Shown: in pieces, positions 55,124-63,970 of the stretch
How positions within the stretch are numbered: the stretch's first letter is position 1
Layout of the letters: each line of letters opens with the position of its first letter
Assembly: GCA_012839745.1 (NCBI GenBank)
Contig: DUMS01000002.1
Span: 1-64,000, forward strand
Origin: Tissierellia bacterium
Lineage (GTDB): Bacteria; Bacillota; Clostridia; Tissierellales; Tepidimicrobiaceae
Reading direction: 5' to 3'
Length of the DNA: 64,000 bases
Program-made: the position numbers and the translations under genes
Notes under the pieces: model-generated
Told to the model about the DNA's origin: nothing
Database searches by the model: none
What the model saw: the letters and a program-made list of their open reading frames with translations, nothing else

Positions 55124-55723
55124 ATGAAAAAATATATTGTCCTTTTACTTGCAACAGTTTTGGCAATCAGCATAATAGGCTGTGCAAAAAAAGATACTAC
55201 TCCAAATGAGGATGTAGATATAGTTGACGAAGGCAATGAAGATAATCAAAATGAGGAAAATGGAGAAAATGAAGTTATAGACCCTTCTCCAAATACTGAA
55301 AAAGCTGAAGTAACCCTTTATTTTGCAAACAAGGATTACGTAGAAACTGGCGATGAAAGCTATGAGAAGCTTCTACCTGAAGTAAGAACCATAGAATATG
55401 GAAATATTCCATTGGAAGAAGCCATTGTAAGAGAGCTGATTAAAGGTCCTGAGTCCAGTGAGTTGACCACTTGCATACCCTCCAATGTAACCTTACTGGG
55501 GGTTGAAACTGCAGATGGAACCTGTTATGTAAACTTCTCACAAGAGGGCCTGTATGGAGGTTCACTGCAGGAGGACTTCACCATATCACAGATAGTAAAC
55601 AGCCTATTGGAACTGGATAATGTGGATAGAGTACAGTTCCTAATAGATGGAGAAAAAGCAGAATCACTAATGGGGCATTTCACAATATCAGACCCCTTTG
55701 AAGAACCTTTATATAAAGAATAA
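55124..55723 (+). CDS. GerMN domain lipoprotein
   Basis: This 199-residue surface lipoprotein has a signal peptide ending in IIGC with Cys20 as the lipidation site. An acidic Asn/Glu-rich linker (22-60) is followed by one GerMN domain (about 65-195, VTLYFANKDYV ... VNFSQEG). GerM-type proteins act in spore envelope assembly or in binding wall enzymes. It lies 100 bp after the kinase gene and may be in its regulon. Confidence 0.88.
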   Translation: MKKYIVLLLATVLAISIIGCAKKDTTPNEDVDIVDEGNEDNQNEENGENEVIDPSPNTEKAEVTLYFANKDYVETGDESYEKLLPEVRTIEYGNIPLEEAIVRELIKGPESSELTTCIPSNVTLLGVETADGTCYVNFSQEGLYGGSLQEDFTISQIVNSLLELDNVDRVQFLIDGEKAESLMGHFTISDPFEEPLYKE

Positions 55724-55746
55724 AACAGGCATTTGCCTGTTTTATT
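55719..55746. terminator. Bidirectional terminator between GerMN and TtcA-like genes
   Basis: A perfect 12-bp stem (AATAAAACAGGC) with a 4-nt ATTT loop spans the stop codons of both convergent genes. Confidence 0.85.
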
Positions 55747-56617
55747 CATCATATTCATCTAAAAATGAGTATTTCTTATCATCCTTTATCCATCCCAGTA
55801 TACAGTCCATATTTACATTTTCAGCTGCCCTGAATATGGATATATCCACATTTACAAACTTTTTCTTAAGCTCCTCTATTAACTCCTTTATTTCATACCT
55901 CTTATTGCCTATTTTTTTTGCAGCTACCATACATGCACAGTTTAGAGGCCATATACCACTGTAGTTTATAAATCTTTTTATATATTCCTCCTCTATAAGA
56001 TACATAGGCCTTATGAGCTCAATGCCTTCATAGTTTTGAGACTTTAGCTTTGGCATCATGGTCTTAAAATTGCCAGCACACAACAGGTTAAGCATTGTGG
56101 TTTCTATGACGTCATTAAAATGGTGCCCTAAGGCGAGCTTGTTGCAGCCTAACTCCTTAGCCTTTCCATATAGTGCTCCACGTCTCATTCTTGCACACAT
56201 ATAGCAAGGGTAATCTCCTGCAATTCTGTCAGCTACCTCAAATATGCCGGATTCAAATATTTTAACGGGGATATTCAAGTATTGGCAGTTCTCTTCCAAA
56301 AGTTTCCTTATATCCGGATGGTATCCGGGGTCCATGGCTATGAACTCCAGCTCAAAATTTGCATTCCCATGACGATGAAGTTCCTGAAACAGCTTGGCCA
56401 TAAGAAGGCTATCCTTTCCTCCTGATATGGCAACAGCAATTCTATCTCCATCCTGTATTAGCTGGTAATCCTTTATGGCCTTTATAAACTTGCTCCAAAG
56501 CTGTTTTCTGTATTTCTTAATTATGCTTCTCTCTATTTCAGCCAGTGGTTTTCTATCCTCCAATGGAATCAGCGTTTCGCAGCCATTACCTGCTAACCTG
56601 TTTTCTCTTTCAGACAA
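55742..56617 (-). CDS. TtcA-like tRNA 2-thiocytidine/PP-loop ATPase
   Basis: This is a 291-residue ATP-pyrophosphatase. The PP-loop is AISGGKDSLL. The paired CxxC motifs CYMCARMRRGALY and NCACM (with another conserved Cys) match TtcA, an Fe-S enzyme that thiolates cytidine-32 of tRNAs. The order of domains is as in TtcA, not TilS. The start is uncertain: a TTG at 56617 has GGAG eight bases before it; a GTG at 56626 overlaps that site. Confidence 0.85.
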   Translation of the reverse strand: MSERENRLAGNGCETLIPLEDRKPLAEIERSIIKKYRKQLWSKFIKAIKDYQLIQDGDRIAVAISGGKDSLLMAKLFQELHRHGNANFELEFIAMDPGYHPDIRKLLEENCQYLNIPVKIFESGIFEVADRIAGDYPCYMCARMRRGALYGKAKELGCNKLALGHHFNDVIETTMLNLLCAGNFKTMMPKLKSQNYEGIELIRPMYLIEEEYIKRFINYSGIWPLNCACMVAAKKIGNKRYEIKELIEELKKKFVNVDISIFRAAENVNMDCILGWIKDDKKYSFLDEYDE

Positions 56618-56729
56618 TTTAATCACTCCATATTTATAGTCTTTTATTATTATAGCATCATTATGAAAAAAATAAAGTGTTAATCCAATTACAAAACCAA
56701 CGGTTCTTATTAATCCAAAAATCTTCCTA

Positions 56730-56772
56730 AAATAAAAGAGATCGTGAGCGCTAAATTCTACTCACGATCTCT
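56730..56772 (-). terminator. Terminator of the ZIP transporter unit
   Basis: A perfect 12-bp stem AGAGATCGTGAG with its complement and a 12-nt loop is followed on the minus strand by TTTTATTTTA. Confidence 0.85.
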
Positions 56773-56982
56773 ATACCCTTTTTCTCCTGCTATTGCTTCA
56801 TCTTTTATTTCATGCCTCATAGCTTCAAGGGATTGTAGCCTTCTTCTGTTTTTTTTTACATTATCTTTTCTGTAATCTGGCTTCGGAGTTGGGATTTTCC
56901 TTATTTGCTTCGTCTCTTTTATGGTATAAGGGTCATTATTTATTATATCTAAAAATGAATTTTTTATACCTGATTGATTAAG
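56758..56982 (-). other. 74-codon open frame without a start codon, after the ZIP gene
   Basis: On the minus strand a frame of 74 codons (KNSFLDIINNDPYTIKETKQ, then a Lys/Arg-rich part ending GYRDRE) runs from the end of the ZIP gene to a stop inside the terminator. Its composition looks coding, but there is no ATG, GTG or TTG at its beginning; the first ATG is late (about codon 55). It may be a 5'-truncated remnant or a C-terminal piece of an older gene. Confidence 0.35.
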
Positions 56983-57781
56983 CTACCAATAGGAGACTCA
57001 ATGCCATAACAGCCATTCCTCCAACTAATCCATATATTGCAATATGGTGTTCTCCATATTTTTCAGCAGTTGGCAAAAGCTCATCCAGGGATATATATAC
57101 CATTATTCCTGCTACAGCAGCAAATATAATTCCAAATATTACATCGTTAATAAAATTCATCAATACTGTATATCCTATTATTGCACCTAAAGGTTCTGAA
57201 AGTCCTGAAAAAAAGGAATTTAAGAAAGCCTTTTTCCTGTTTCCTGTGGCATAGTATATTGGCACTGATACTGCTATTCCTTCTGGAATATTATGTATTG
57301 CTATTGCAATTGCAATACTTATTCCTAATGTAGGGTCTTGTACTGAGCTTATAAAGGTTGCCAAACCCTCCGGAAAGTTATGAATTGCTATAGCCAGAGC
57401 TGAAAAAAGTCCCATTCTCATTAGTTCAGATTCATTTTCCTCTTTTGTTTCTCCCATTTCTTCTACATCCCGCCATTCATGAGGGTTTTCATTGCTTGGT
57501 ATTACTTTATCTATTATTCCCATAATAATTATTCCTGCAAAAAATGCTATAACCGTATACCAATATCCTTTATGCGGACCATATACCAACTCTAAGGAGT
57601 TTCGGGCTTTAGCAAATATCTCTATAAATGAAACGTATATCATTACACCTGCAGAAAACCCTAAGGCAGCAGACAGAAACTTCTTATTGGTTTGTTTGGT
57701 GAAGAAAGCCAACAGGCTGCCTATTCCTGTTGATAGACCTGCAAATAGAGTTAATAAAAAAGCTAAAGCTACATTATTCAT
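56978..57781 (-). CDS. ZIP family metal transporter (ZupT-like)
   Basis: This 267-residue divalent-metal importer has eight hydrophobic segments. The signature helices hold IAIHNFPEGLATF (TM IV) and IAIAIHNIPEGIAV (TM V), whose His/Asn/Glu residues bind the metal, plus an acidic His-containing loop (HEWRDVEEMGETKEE) between TM III and IV. Zn is the likeliest substrate, with Fe or Mn possible. The ATG follows AGAGGTGA. Confidence 0.93.
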   Translation of the reverse strand: MNNVALAFLLTLFAGLSTGIGSLLAFFTKQTNKKFLSAALGFSAGVMIYVSFIEIFAKARNSLELVYGPHKGYWYTVIAFFAGIIIMGIIDKVIPSNENPHEWRDVEEMGETKEENESELMRMGLFSALAIAIHNFPEGLATFISSVQDPTLGISIAIAIAIHNIPEGIAVSVPIYYATGNRKKAFLNSFFSGLSEPLGAIIGYTVLMNFINDVIFGIIFAAVAGIMVYISLDELLPTAEKYGEHHIAIYGLVGGMAVMALSLLLVA

Positions 57782-57893
57782 CCAGACTCATCACCTCTTT
57801 TGACCCACTATTATGGCTAATACTTATGGATATTAATGCTTTGTATTATATATACCCATAATTCAGCCTTTATGCAATTTATAGTATTATTAA

Positions 57894-57927
57894 TAAAAAA
57901 ATAGGCTGAGAGAGCCTCTCAGTCTAT
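57894..57927 (-). terminator. Terminator of the SDR/KAS III/acyl-CoA ligase operon
   Basis: On the minus strand a 12-bp stem with one wobble and an AGC-type loop is followed by seven T residues. Confidence 0.87.
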
Positions 57928-57961
57928 TATATTCTAAATATAAAGCTTTGTGTATTCAGAT

Positions 57962-58702
57962 TTATAAAACAACCCCTCCATCAACACTTAGGACTGCTCC
58001 TGTAATAAAGCTGGCTTCATCAGAGGCCAGGAATAGATATGCATTTGCCACTTCCTCTGGAGTGCCCAGCCTCCTCAGTAAGGCTTTTTCCTTCATCATA
58101 TTCAGTACATTTTCAGGCATCTTTTCTACCATAGGTGTTGAAATAAACCCAGGTGCTACAGCGTTTACCCTTATATTCTTTTTTCCCAATTCCTTTGCCC
58201 AGGTTTTAGTCATTCCTATTACGCCCCATTTGGATGCAGCATAATTTGTCTGCCCAAAATTGCCATAAAGCCCTACTACACTGGCTGCATTAAGAATTAC
58301 TCCGCTTTCCCTCTGTGCCATGTGTTTTGCTATTATCTGCCCGCAATTGAATGTTCCCTTGAGGTTGATATCTATAACTCTATCCCATTGTTCCTCGGTC
58401 ATCTTCATCAATGTTGCATCCATTGTTATTCCTGCATTATTTATAAGTATATCTATCTTATGAAACTCTTCTAATATGCTATTCACAGTATTTTCTATCT
58501 GCTTCCTGTCTGTAACATCAACCTTATAGGCCTTCCCTGTTCCACCTGCACTTTTTATTTCTTCAACTGTTTTTTCTGCCTCATCCAAGTTTATATCCCA
58601 AACTATTACTTTTGCACCCTCCTCTGCAAACCTGAGGGCTGTGGCCCTTCCTATTCCGCTGCCTCCGCCTGTAATAATGGCTACCTTATCAATTAATCTC
58701 AT
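57962..58702 (-). CDS. Short-chain dehydrogenase/reductase (FabG-like)
   Basis: This 246-residue NAD(P)H-dependent reductase has the Rossmann motif TGGGSGIGRAT, NNAG, the catalytic Ser in ASVVG and YAASK, and the VAPGFISTPM loop. It looks like 3-oxoacyl-ACP/CoA reductase. It follows a KAS III-like gene with a 14-bp overlap, so it probably reduces that enzyme's keto product. The ATG at 58702 is preferred, with GGGGTGA at proper distance. Confidence 0.9.
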   Translation of the reverse strand: MRLIDKVAIITGGGSGIGRATALRFAEEGAKVIVWDINLDEAEKTVEEIKSAGGTGKAYKVDVTDRKQIENTVNSILEEFHKIDILINNAGITMDATLMKMTEEQWDRVIDINLKGTFNCGQIIAKHMAQRESGVILNAASVVGLYGNFGQTNYAASKWGVIGMTKTWAKELGKKNIRVNAVAPGFISTPMVEKMPENVLNMMKEKALLRRLGTPEEVANAYLFLASDEASFITGAVLSVDGGVVL

Positions 58703-59714
58703 TATAATCACCCCACCTTATAGTTGTTGCTGCCCAGGTATATCCTGTACCTGCTCCTAGCATTACTACTATATCTCCATCCTTTATCCTATTTAATTTC
58801 TTGCCCTGAACAACGCTTATGAAAGCATCCGCTGACTGGCAATGGCCATAATCCTCAAGTACATAGGAGTTTTCCTCTGTCAAATTAAACTTCTCCAATA
58901 TATTTAATAATATTGACCTCTTCATGAATATAGGAGCTATAAAATCTATGTCCTTGACAGAGTAGCCGCTTTTCTCAACAGATTTAGTAATCACAGATAT
59001 AAAATTATTTATTGTTATAGGGTCAAGCCTTTCCTTCATGGATTTAGGATCCCTTACATCCAGCATTATTGGACCGTCATCAGCTAATTTATAATTAACT
59101 ATCCTGTTTCCAATGTTATAAACCGCTACATCTTCAGCAAAGCTTCCATCTGTTATCATATGAGTTCCCAGTATAATATTTTTCTTGTATCCTTTCTGCA
59201 GCAATACTGCAGCTGCACCATCACCAAAGTTAAACATAAATCTTGACCTTTCATTTTGATAGTTAATCAAATAGGTTTCCTTGGATGAAGATACCAGTAG
59301 CACATTGTTTATATCCGGATCGTTTAGCATTATGCTTTTCAATATCTGCAGTGAAATAACTCCAGCAGAACACAGGGAATGTATTTCAAAGGCATTTGCA
59401 TTTTTGGCACCAATCTCATGCTGTATTTTAGCAGCCATATTCATTAAGTAATAATCCTTGTACTCGCTTCCGCAATATACTACTAAATCCAAATCCATAG
59501 GATTAAAATTCTTCAATATTTTCTGGCATGCTTTAATAGCCATGTCCGATACTGTTTCATCAGCTTTCGCCCTATGCTTTTGTTTTATTCCAAATTTGTT
59601 TTCTATAACTTCTCTGGGGATACCAGTTTTTTTGGCAATTGTCTGACTATCCTCTGTTCCTTCCGGCACGTATATTTGAATATCCCTGATGCCAACAATT
59701 CTGCTATAACTCAT
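58689..59714 (-). CDS. KAS III-like condensing enzyme with altered His/Asn catalytic positions
   Basis: This is a 341-residue thiolase-fold enzyme of the FabH type. The nucleophile Cys115 is present (IHSLCSAGV), as is FGDGAAAV. Where FabH has PHQAN it reads PIFMK (261-265), and where FabH has GNTSAAS it reads GHCQSADA (290-297), so the usual His and Asn are missing and a His appears in the second site. It is therefore not an ordinary FabH; it may use other acyl donors, hydrolyse, or transfer. Clustering with an acyl-CoA ligase and an SDR suggests a dedicated small pathway. Start ATG after GAGGAGG. Confidence 0.85.
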   Translation of the reverse strand: MSYSRIVGIRDIQIYVPEGTEDSQTIAKKTGIPREVIENKFGIKQKHRAKADETVSDMAIKACQKILKNFNPMDLDLVVYCGSEYKDYYLMNMAAKIQHEIGAKNANAFEIHSLCSAGVISLQILKSIMLNDPDINNVLLVSSSKETYLINYQNERSRFMFNFGDGAAAVLLQKGYKKNIILGTHMITDGSFAEDVAVYNIGNRIVNYKLADDGPIMLDVRDPKSMKERLDPITINNFISVITKSVEKSGYSVKDIDFIAPIFMKRSILLNILEKFNLTEENSYVLEDYGHCQSADAFISVVQGKKLNRIKDGDIVVMLGAGTGYTWAATTIRWGDYNEIN

Positions 59715-59729
59715 TTGATATCCTCCTCA

Positions 59730-61295
59730 TCAGTCTATTTTACCGTATAGCTCTTTTACTTTTGTCAGTTCAATCTTACCTACACTGTTTTTTGGTATTT
59801 CCTGTACAAATTCAATATACTTAGGTATTTTATAGCCAGCTAATTGTTCCTTTAACCTGGATATAATATCTTCCTTTGTAATAGTCATATTAGGCTTTAA
59901 TGATATTACTGCTTTGCCTACTTCTCCCCATTTTTCATCTGGTACGCTGATTACACAGACTTCATGAACTTCAGGAATACTATAAATGGCATTTTCCACT
60001 TCAGCAGGAAATACATTTTCTCCACCGCTAATGAACATATTCTTCTTTCTGCCCACTATATAGTAATATCCGTCCTTATCCTTCATTGCCATATCTCCGC
60101 TGTAGACCCAGCCATCTATTAAAGTCTTATTGGTTTCTTCCTGGTTATCCCAATATCCTGAGAATATCTGAGGCCCGCTCCAGATCAGCTCTCCAATTTC
60201 ACCTTCTCCTACTTCATTTCCGTTATCATCTACTATTTTTACTCCAGTTAAGTACATAGGTTTGCCGACAGATCCATGTTTCTCCCTCATGTCATCAAAG
60301 TTCATGAATTCAGCTGGAGCAGACAGGTTGTTTGGTCCTGCTTCTGTCATTCCATATCCTAATATGAATCTAACTCCTTTTTTCCAAAACTTCTCCATGA
60401 TGTTTATTGGAGTAGGTGCTGCTCCAGCCATAACCCATCTTAAGGAAGAAAAATCCGTTTTATCAAATTCAGGCAGATCAGTCATCATTCTGTAAATAGT
60501 AGCTGCTCCAAAGGAAAATGTTGTTTTTTCCCTTTCTATTACCTCCAGTGATAGTTTAGGGTCAAATTGCTTATTTATAATTATTCTGCCGCCGGCATGG
60601 AGTAATGGCAATGTCAATAGGTTCCATCCTCCTGTGTGGAATAAAGGCAACAGTATATGGGCGCTGTCCATATGGGAAATACCCCAGGTTATAATCTCAT
60701 TTACTGAATTAAACAGCATAGCCCTATGGGATAGCATTGCTCCTTTAGGTATTCCAGTAGTACCTCCCGTATGAATTATCAAATGGATATCCTCCAAATC
60801 CAAATCTTCACAGCATACAGGTGAATTATCAGCATATTCCATGATATCCTCATAATCTATATCCTTGCTGCTTTTTGGGCTTTTTAAATCATCCCTGAGA
60901 ACAACATAATAGTCCACATTGCAGTTTTCCTTTATCTTTTCTATCTTCTCTTCGAAAACATCTTCATATACTAATACCTTTGGCTTTTCTTTATTTATAA
61001 GCTGGCACAATTCCCTTTCAGACAATCTGGCGTTATATGGAACAAATATTGTTCCAGTTTTACCTGTAGCATAATATGCATCTATTAATTCCACTCTGTT
61101 TCTGGATAAATATGCTACTCTATCGCCTTTCTTTACTCCCATTTCCTTTACCATGTAATTGGCAAGTATATTAGCTCTGTTGTCCAAGTCCTTAAATGTA
61201 TACCTTAAATTATTGTCCAGATCAAAAACTGCCTCTTTATCTGGAGATATTCTCTGCCTAAAATATGAATAATTACCTATCCAACTAAAACCCAT
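59730..61295 (-). CDS. Acyl-CoA synthetase (AMP-forming, class I adenylate-forming)
   Basis: This 521-residue ligase activates a carboxylic acid as acyl-AMP and then acyl-CoA. The AMP-binding motif is IIHTGGTTGIPKGAM. GYGMTEAGP, YSGDMAMKD and the C-terminal hinge GRKKNMFISGGENVFP follow, with a final catalytic Lys in PKNSVGKIELTK. The substrate is unknown; medium or long acyl or aryl acids are typical. It lies 15 bp before the KAS III-like gene. Confidence 0.93.
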   Translation of the reverse strand: MGFSWIGNYSYFRQRISPDKEAVFDLDNNLRYTFKDLDNRANILANYMVKEMGVKKGDRVAYLSRNRVELIDAYYATGKTGTIFVPYNARLSERELCQLINKEKPKVLVYEDVFEEKIEKIKENCNVDYYVVLRDDLKSPKSSKDIDYEDIMEYADNSPVCCEDLDLEDIHLIIHTGGTTGIPKGAMLSHRAMLFNSVNEIITWGISHMDSAHILLPLFHTGGWNLLTLPLLHAGGRIIINKQFDPKLSLEVIEREKTTFSFGAATIYRMMTDLPEFDKTDFSSLRWVMAGAAPTPINIMEKFWKKGVRFILGYGMTEAGPNNLSAPAEFMNFDDMREKHGSVGKPMYLTGVKIVDDNGNEVGEGEIGELIWSGPQIFSGYWDNQEETNKTLIDGWVYSGDMAMKDKDGYYYIVGRKKNMFISGGENVFPAEVENAIYSIPEVHEVCVISVPDEKWGEVGKAVISLKPNMTITKEDIISRLKEQLAGYKIPKYIEFVQEIPKNSVGKIELTKVKELYGKID

Positions 61296-61319
61296 GCTAA
61301 CTCCCCCTTTTCAAATAAC

Positions 61320-61934
61320 CTACTTATTCAGCTGTTTTATTAGATAAGCCATATTTGATCCAAGATGCTCTACTATTCCAATTCCTTCCTTATCATTTTC
61401 TCCGTTTATCTTTCCTCCTGAACCAGCCACTCCAACATTCCAGTAATGGGACCCTACTACAATACAGTCATTGACTGTAGCCCATAATAAAAGCTGTGAA
61501 AAGGCAAAAGTATGCCCTGTTCTTCTGGCTACAGTAATTGGTGCTACTACCTTTCGTGAGAAGGCAGTGCCTTTCCAATTATAGCTGTTTTCTCCTTCTA
61601 CCATTTCATTTGCAATCCATCTGCATAGAAAACCTGCTCTATCCAACAGGCATTTCAGTTTAGGAGTAATAGAGGCGTGGTATACAGGAGAGCTTAGTAT
61701 TATTCCATCAGCCTCAATCATCTTCTGGAATATCTCCTGGAAATCGTCCTTTATAGCACATTCCCTTTTTTCTACGCACGCATAACATCCTGTACATTCA
61801 GAAATATTCTTGTCCCTAAGGGATATGAATTCAGTTTCTATGCCTTCTTTTTCTAAAACATCCAATGCTAGCCTTGTAAAATATTCCGTATTACCTCCCT
61901 GTCTTGGACTACCGCATATACCTATGACTTTCAT
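61320..61934 (-). CDS. NADPH-dependent FMN reductase / flavodoxin-like protein
   Basis: This 204-residue flavodoxin-fold protein of the NADPH:FMN reductase/iron-sulfur flavoprotein group has a phosphate loop GSPRQGGNT, SSPVYHASIT and a cysteine set CTGCYACVEKREC (about 47-59) that resembles the compact [4Fe-4S] motif of iron-sulfur flavoproteins. It probably serves as an electron-transfer partner. The ATG follows AGGAGGGG. A hairpin separates it from the symporter gene. Confidence 0.88.
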   Translation of the reverse strand: MKVIGICGSPRQGGNTEYFTRLALDVLEKEGIETEFISLRDKNISECTGCYACVEKRECAIKDDFQEIFQKMIEADGIILSSPVYHASITPKLKCLLDRAGFLCRWIANEMVEGENSYNWKGTAFSRKVVAPITVARRTGHTFAFSQLLLWATVNDCIVVGSHYWNVGVAGSGGKINGENDKEGIGIVEHLGSNMAYLIKQLNK

Positions 61935-61960
61935 AAGACCCCTCCTATTCGTTGTTATTA

Positions 61961-61993
61961 GGACAACCTATTACAAGCTGTAATAAGTTGTCC
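61961..61993 (-). other. Intercistronic hairpin between symporter and flavoprotein genes
   Basis: A 15-bp stem (61961-61975 with 61979-61993) has one position that is a G-U pair on the minus strand but a mismatch on the plus strand. There is no U tract, so it is more likely an mRNA processing or stability element, or an attenuator, than a terminator. Confidence 0.6.
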
Positions 61994-62003
61994 CCTTTAT
62001 ATT

Positions 62004-63518
62004 CTATAAATCTATTACCATCTTAACCTTTTCATCAAGGTCTTCGCCAGTAGCTCCTTTTGTAAAGAATGATACTACAACTGTTACCAGTATAGAAGCT
62101 GTAATTACATTTACATACCATGGAACACTTCCGGGCCATTTAAATCCGCTTCTATCCAGTATCAAAGAAACTATATTCAATATTAATGAAACCACTAATC
62201 CGCTCAAAACCCCTTCACTGGTAGCTCTATCCCATAATAATCCTATTACAAATACAGGGAATGTTGCAGACATCAAGGTACCCCAGCCAAAAGAGCCTAA
62301 AATAGCCACCATGTTACCACTTGTCAATGAGAATATTATGGAAAGTATTCCAATTACAAATATAAATATCCTGGAAGCATTTATTTGTTTTTGTGGTGAT
62401 ATCTTTATACCTAATGCACTTGGTAAATCTCTGGCTATTATATTTGCTGACAGCGTCAGGAACATACTGGCTGTAGACATGGAAGCAGCTAATATGGCAG
62501 CATATACAAATAATTGAGCATATAGTCCTAAATAATCAGCAAATGCAAATATTGCAGTATCCGGATTAGCCAATGGAGGAATTAAACCTTTTCCAACTAA
62601 AAACAGAACACCATAAGCAACAACTACAGCCATAAATCCTACTACCATATGAGAAAGGGATGCGTACAATCCCAGCTTAGGCATATCCTTTGGGTCCTTT
62701 AAAGCATACATCCTGGTTAACACTTGAGGCTGTCCAACAGTACCAAGTATTGGTATTAGCATCCAGGTCATTGCCACAGATCTAGGCATTATTCCCCAAG
62801 CATCCAAAAATCCTGCATTAAATTCCTTAACTATTTCACCGCTGGCAACAGTACCCGCAGTAGCAGCTACCTTCAATACCTCTCCAAATCCCCCTGTCAT
62901 GCTGAAAAATGCTATTATTATTATAATACCTGCTATAACCATAACAAATCCCTGAAATGCCTGAGTTAAAACTCCGCCTACTTCTCCGCTCAATGCTGTA
63001 TATAATATTAGAATTCCAAATATAACGAATCCTGCAATCATAGGGCTTAGCCCCAGCAGATGTGAAAACAGTTCAGAGCCAGCTTTTATCTGGGAAGCTA
63101 AATATGCAATGCTGCCAATGAAAATAATTATTGACATTAATATTTTTATCCACTTGTTATTGTTGTACCTTAGGTCAGAAATATCTCCTAAACTTGCAAC
63201 CGTACCAACTTCTGCCATAGCTCTGATTTTTTTGCCCAGGATTATGTATGCCATGGCAAAAGCTGCAGAGGATAACATCCAGTAAGTCATTGCATTACCC
63301 GATGAGTAAAGTATTCCTGGAATTCCAACTATTGCAAAAGCGCTGGCTACAGCAGCCATAGATGAAAAACCCACTATAAAAGGTCCGAACAATCCGGTGC
63401 TTCCAAAATATAGCTCTGCAGTTGTTGCCTTTTTCTTTGCCCACCACCCAATTAGGAAGGAAATCACAATCATGCCCAAAGAAAACAGAGTAATTAATAT
63501 TTTAGCACCATTTGTCAT
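62004..63518 (-). CDS. Sodium:solute symporter (SSS family)
   Basis: This 504-residue membrane carrier has about 13 hydrophobic segments and an SSS pattern: GFSSMAAVASAFAIVGIPG near the start, GTVGQPQVLTRMYALKD and a later SMSTASMFLTLSANI. It is closest in feel to acetate/pantothenate/proline-type symporters; the substrate is unknown but could be the acid activated by the downstream ligase. Its ATG overlaps the stop of the small subunit (ATGA). Confidence 0.93.
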   Translation of the reverse strand: MTNGAKILITLFSLGMIVISFLIGWWAKKKATTAELYFGSTGLFGPFIVGFSSMAAVASAFAIVGIPGILYSSGNAMTYWMLSSAAFAMAYIILGKKIRAMAEVGTVASLGDISDLRYNNNKWIKILMSIIIFIGSIAYLASQIKAGSELFSHLLGLSPMIAGFVIFGILILYTALSGEVGGVLTQAFQGFVMVIAGIIIIIAFFSMTGGFGEVLKVAATAGTVASGEIVKEFNAGFLDAWGIMPRSVAMTWMLIPILGTVGQPQVLTRMYALKDPKDMPKLGLYASLSHMVVGFMAVVVAYGVLFLVGKGLIPPLANPDTAIFAFADYLGLYAQLFVYAAILAASMSTASMFLTLSANIIARDLPSALGIKISPQKQINASRIFIFVIGILSIIFSLTSGNMVAILGSFGWGTLMSATFPVFVIGLLWDRATSEGVLSGLVVSLILNIVSLILDRSGFKWPGSVPWYVNVITASILVTVVVSFFTKGATGEDLDEKVKMVIDL

Positions 63519-63970
63519 TTAGCTAACCCCCTTTTTTGGTTTATTTCCTGTAAGCTGTTCCTGAAATTATCCCAGTCCTCTTCTGACAACCATAAATCCT
63601 TATATAAAACAAAGCCTGCTGTTAAGGTGAGCATACCACCAATCCAGTAAGTCAGCACTGTCCATGCAAAGGAAGGATGGAAACCCAATATTGTAAAATC
63701 TGGCATAGCTGTACCATACAGATTTGAATGATACTCGGATAGAATAAAACTTGCAGTCCAAAGTACAGCCCAGGACAAAAGAGGATAGATAAAGAATTTC
63801 TTGTCCAATTCACCATTTCTTGATGCTCCAAGCATCATGTGAATTAGCATAAGCACTACTCCTAATACCATTCCTACAATATGATGCCCCATCCAGCCAC
63901 ATAAAGTGATTACCACCCATAATACAGTTGACAGAATAACCATAGATGTCGTTTTCCCCTTTAATTTCAT
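63515..63970 (-). CDS. Small membrane partner of the sodium:solute symporter
   Basis: This 151-residue protein has four hydrophobic segments and a charged tail (WLSEEDWDNFRNSL...). It is coupled to the symporter by a 4-bp ATGA overlap, which is typical of two-component SSS transporters with a YhdT-like small subunit. AAGGGGGTG precedes the ATG at 63970. The gene appears complete, although an in-frame ATG sits at the very window edge (64000). Confidence 0.85.
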   Translation of the reverse strand: MKLKGKTTSMVILSTVLWVVITLCGWMGHHIVGMVLGVVLMLIHMMLGASRNGELDKKFFIYPLLSWAVLWTASFILSEYHSNLYGTAMPDFTILGFHPSFAWTVLTYWIGGMLTLTAGFVLYKDLWLSEEDWDNFRNSLQEINQKRGLAK

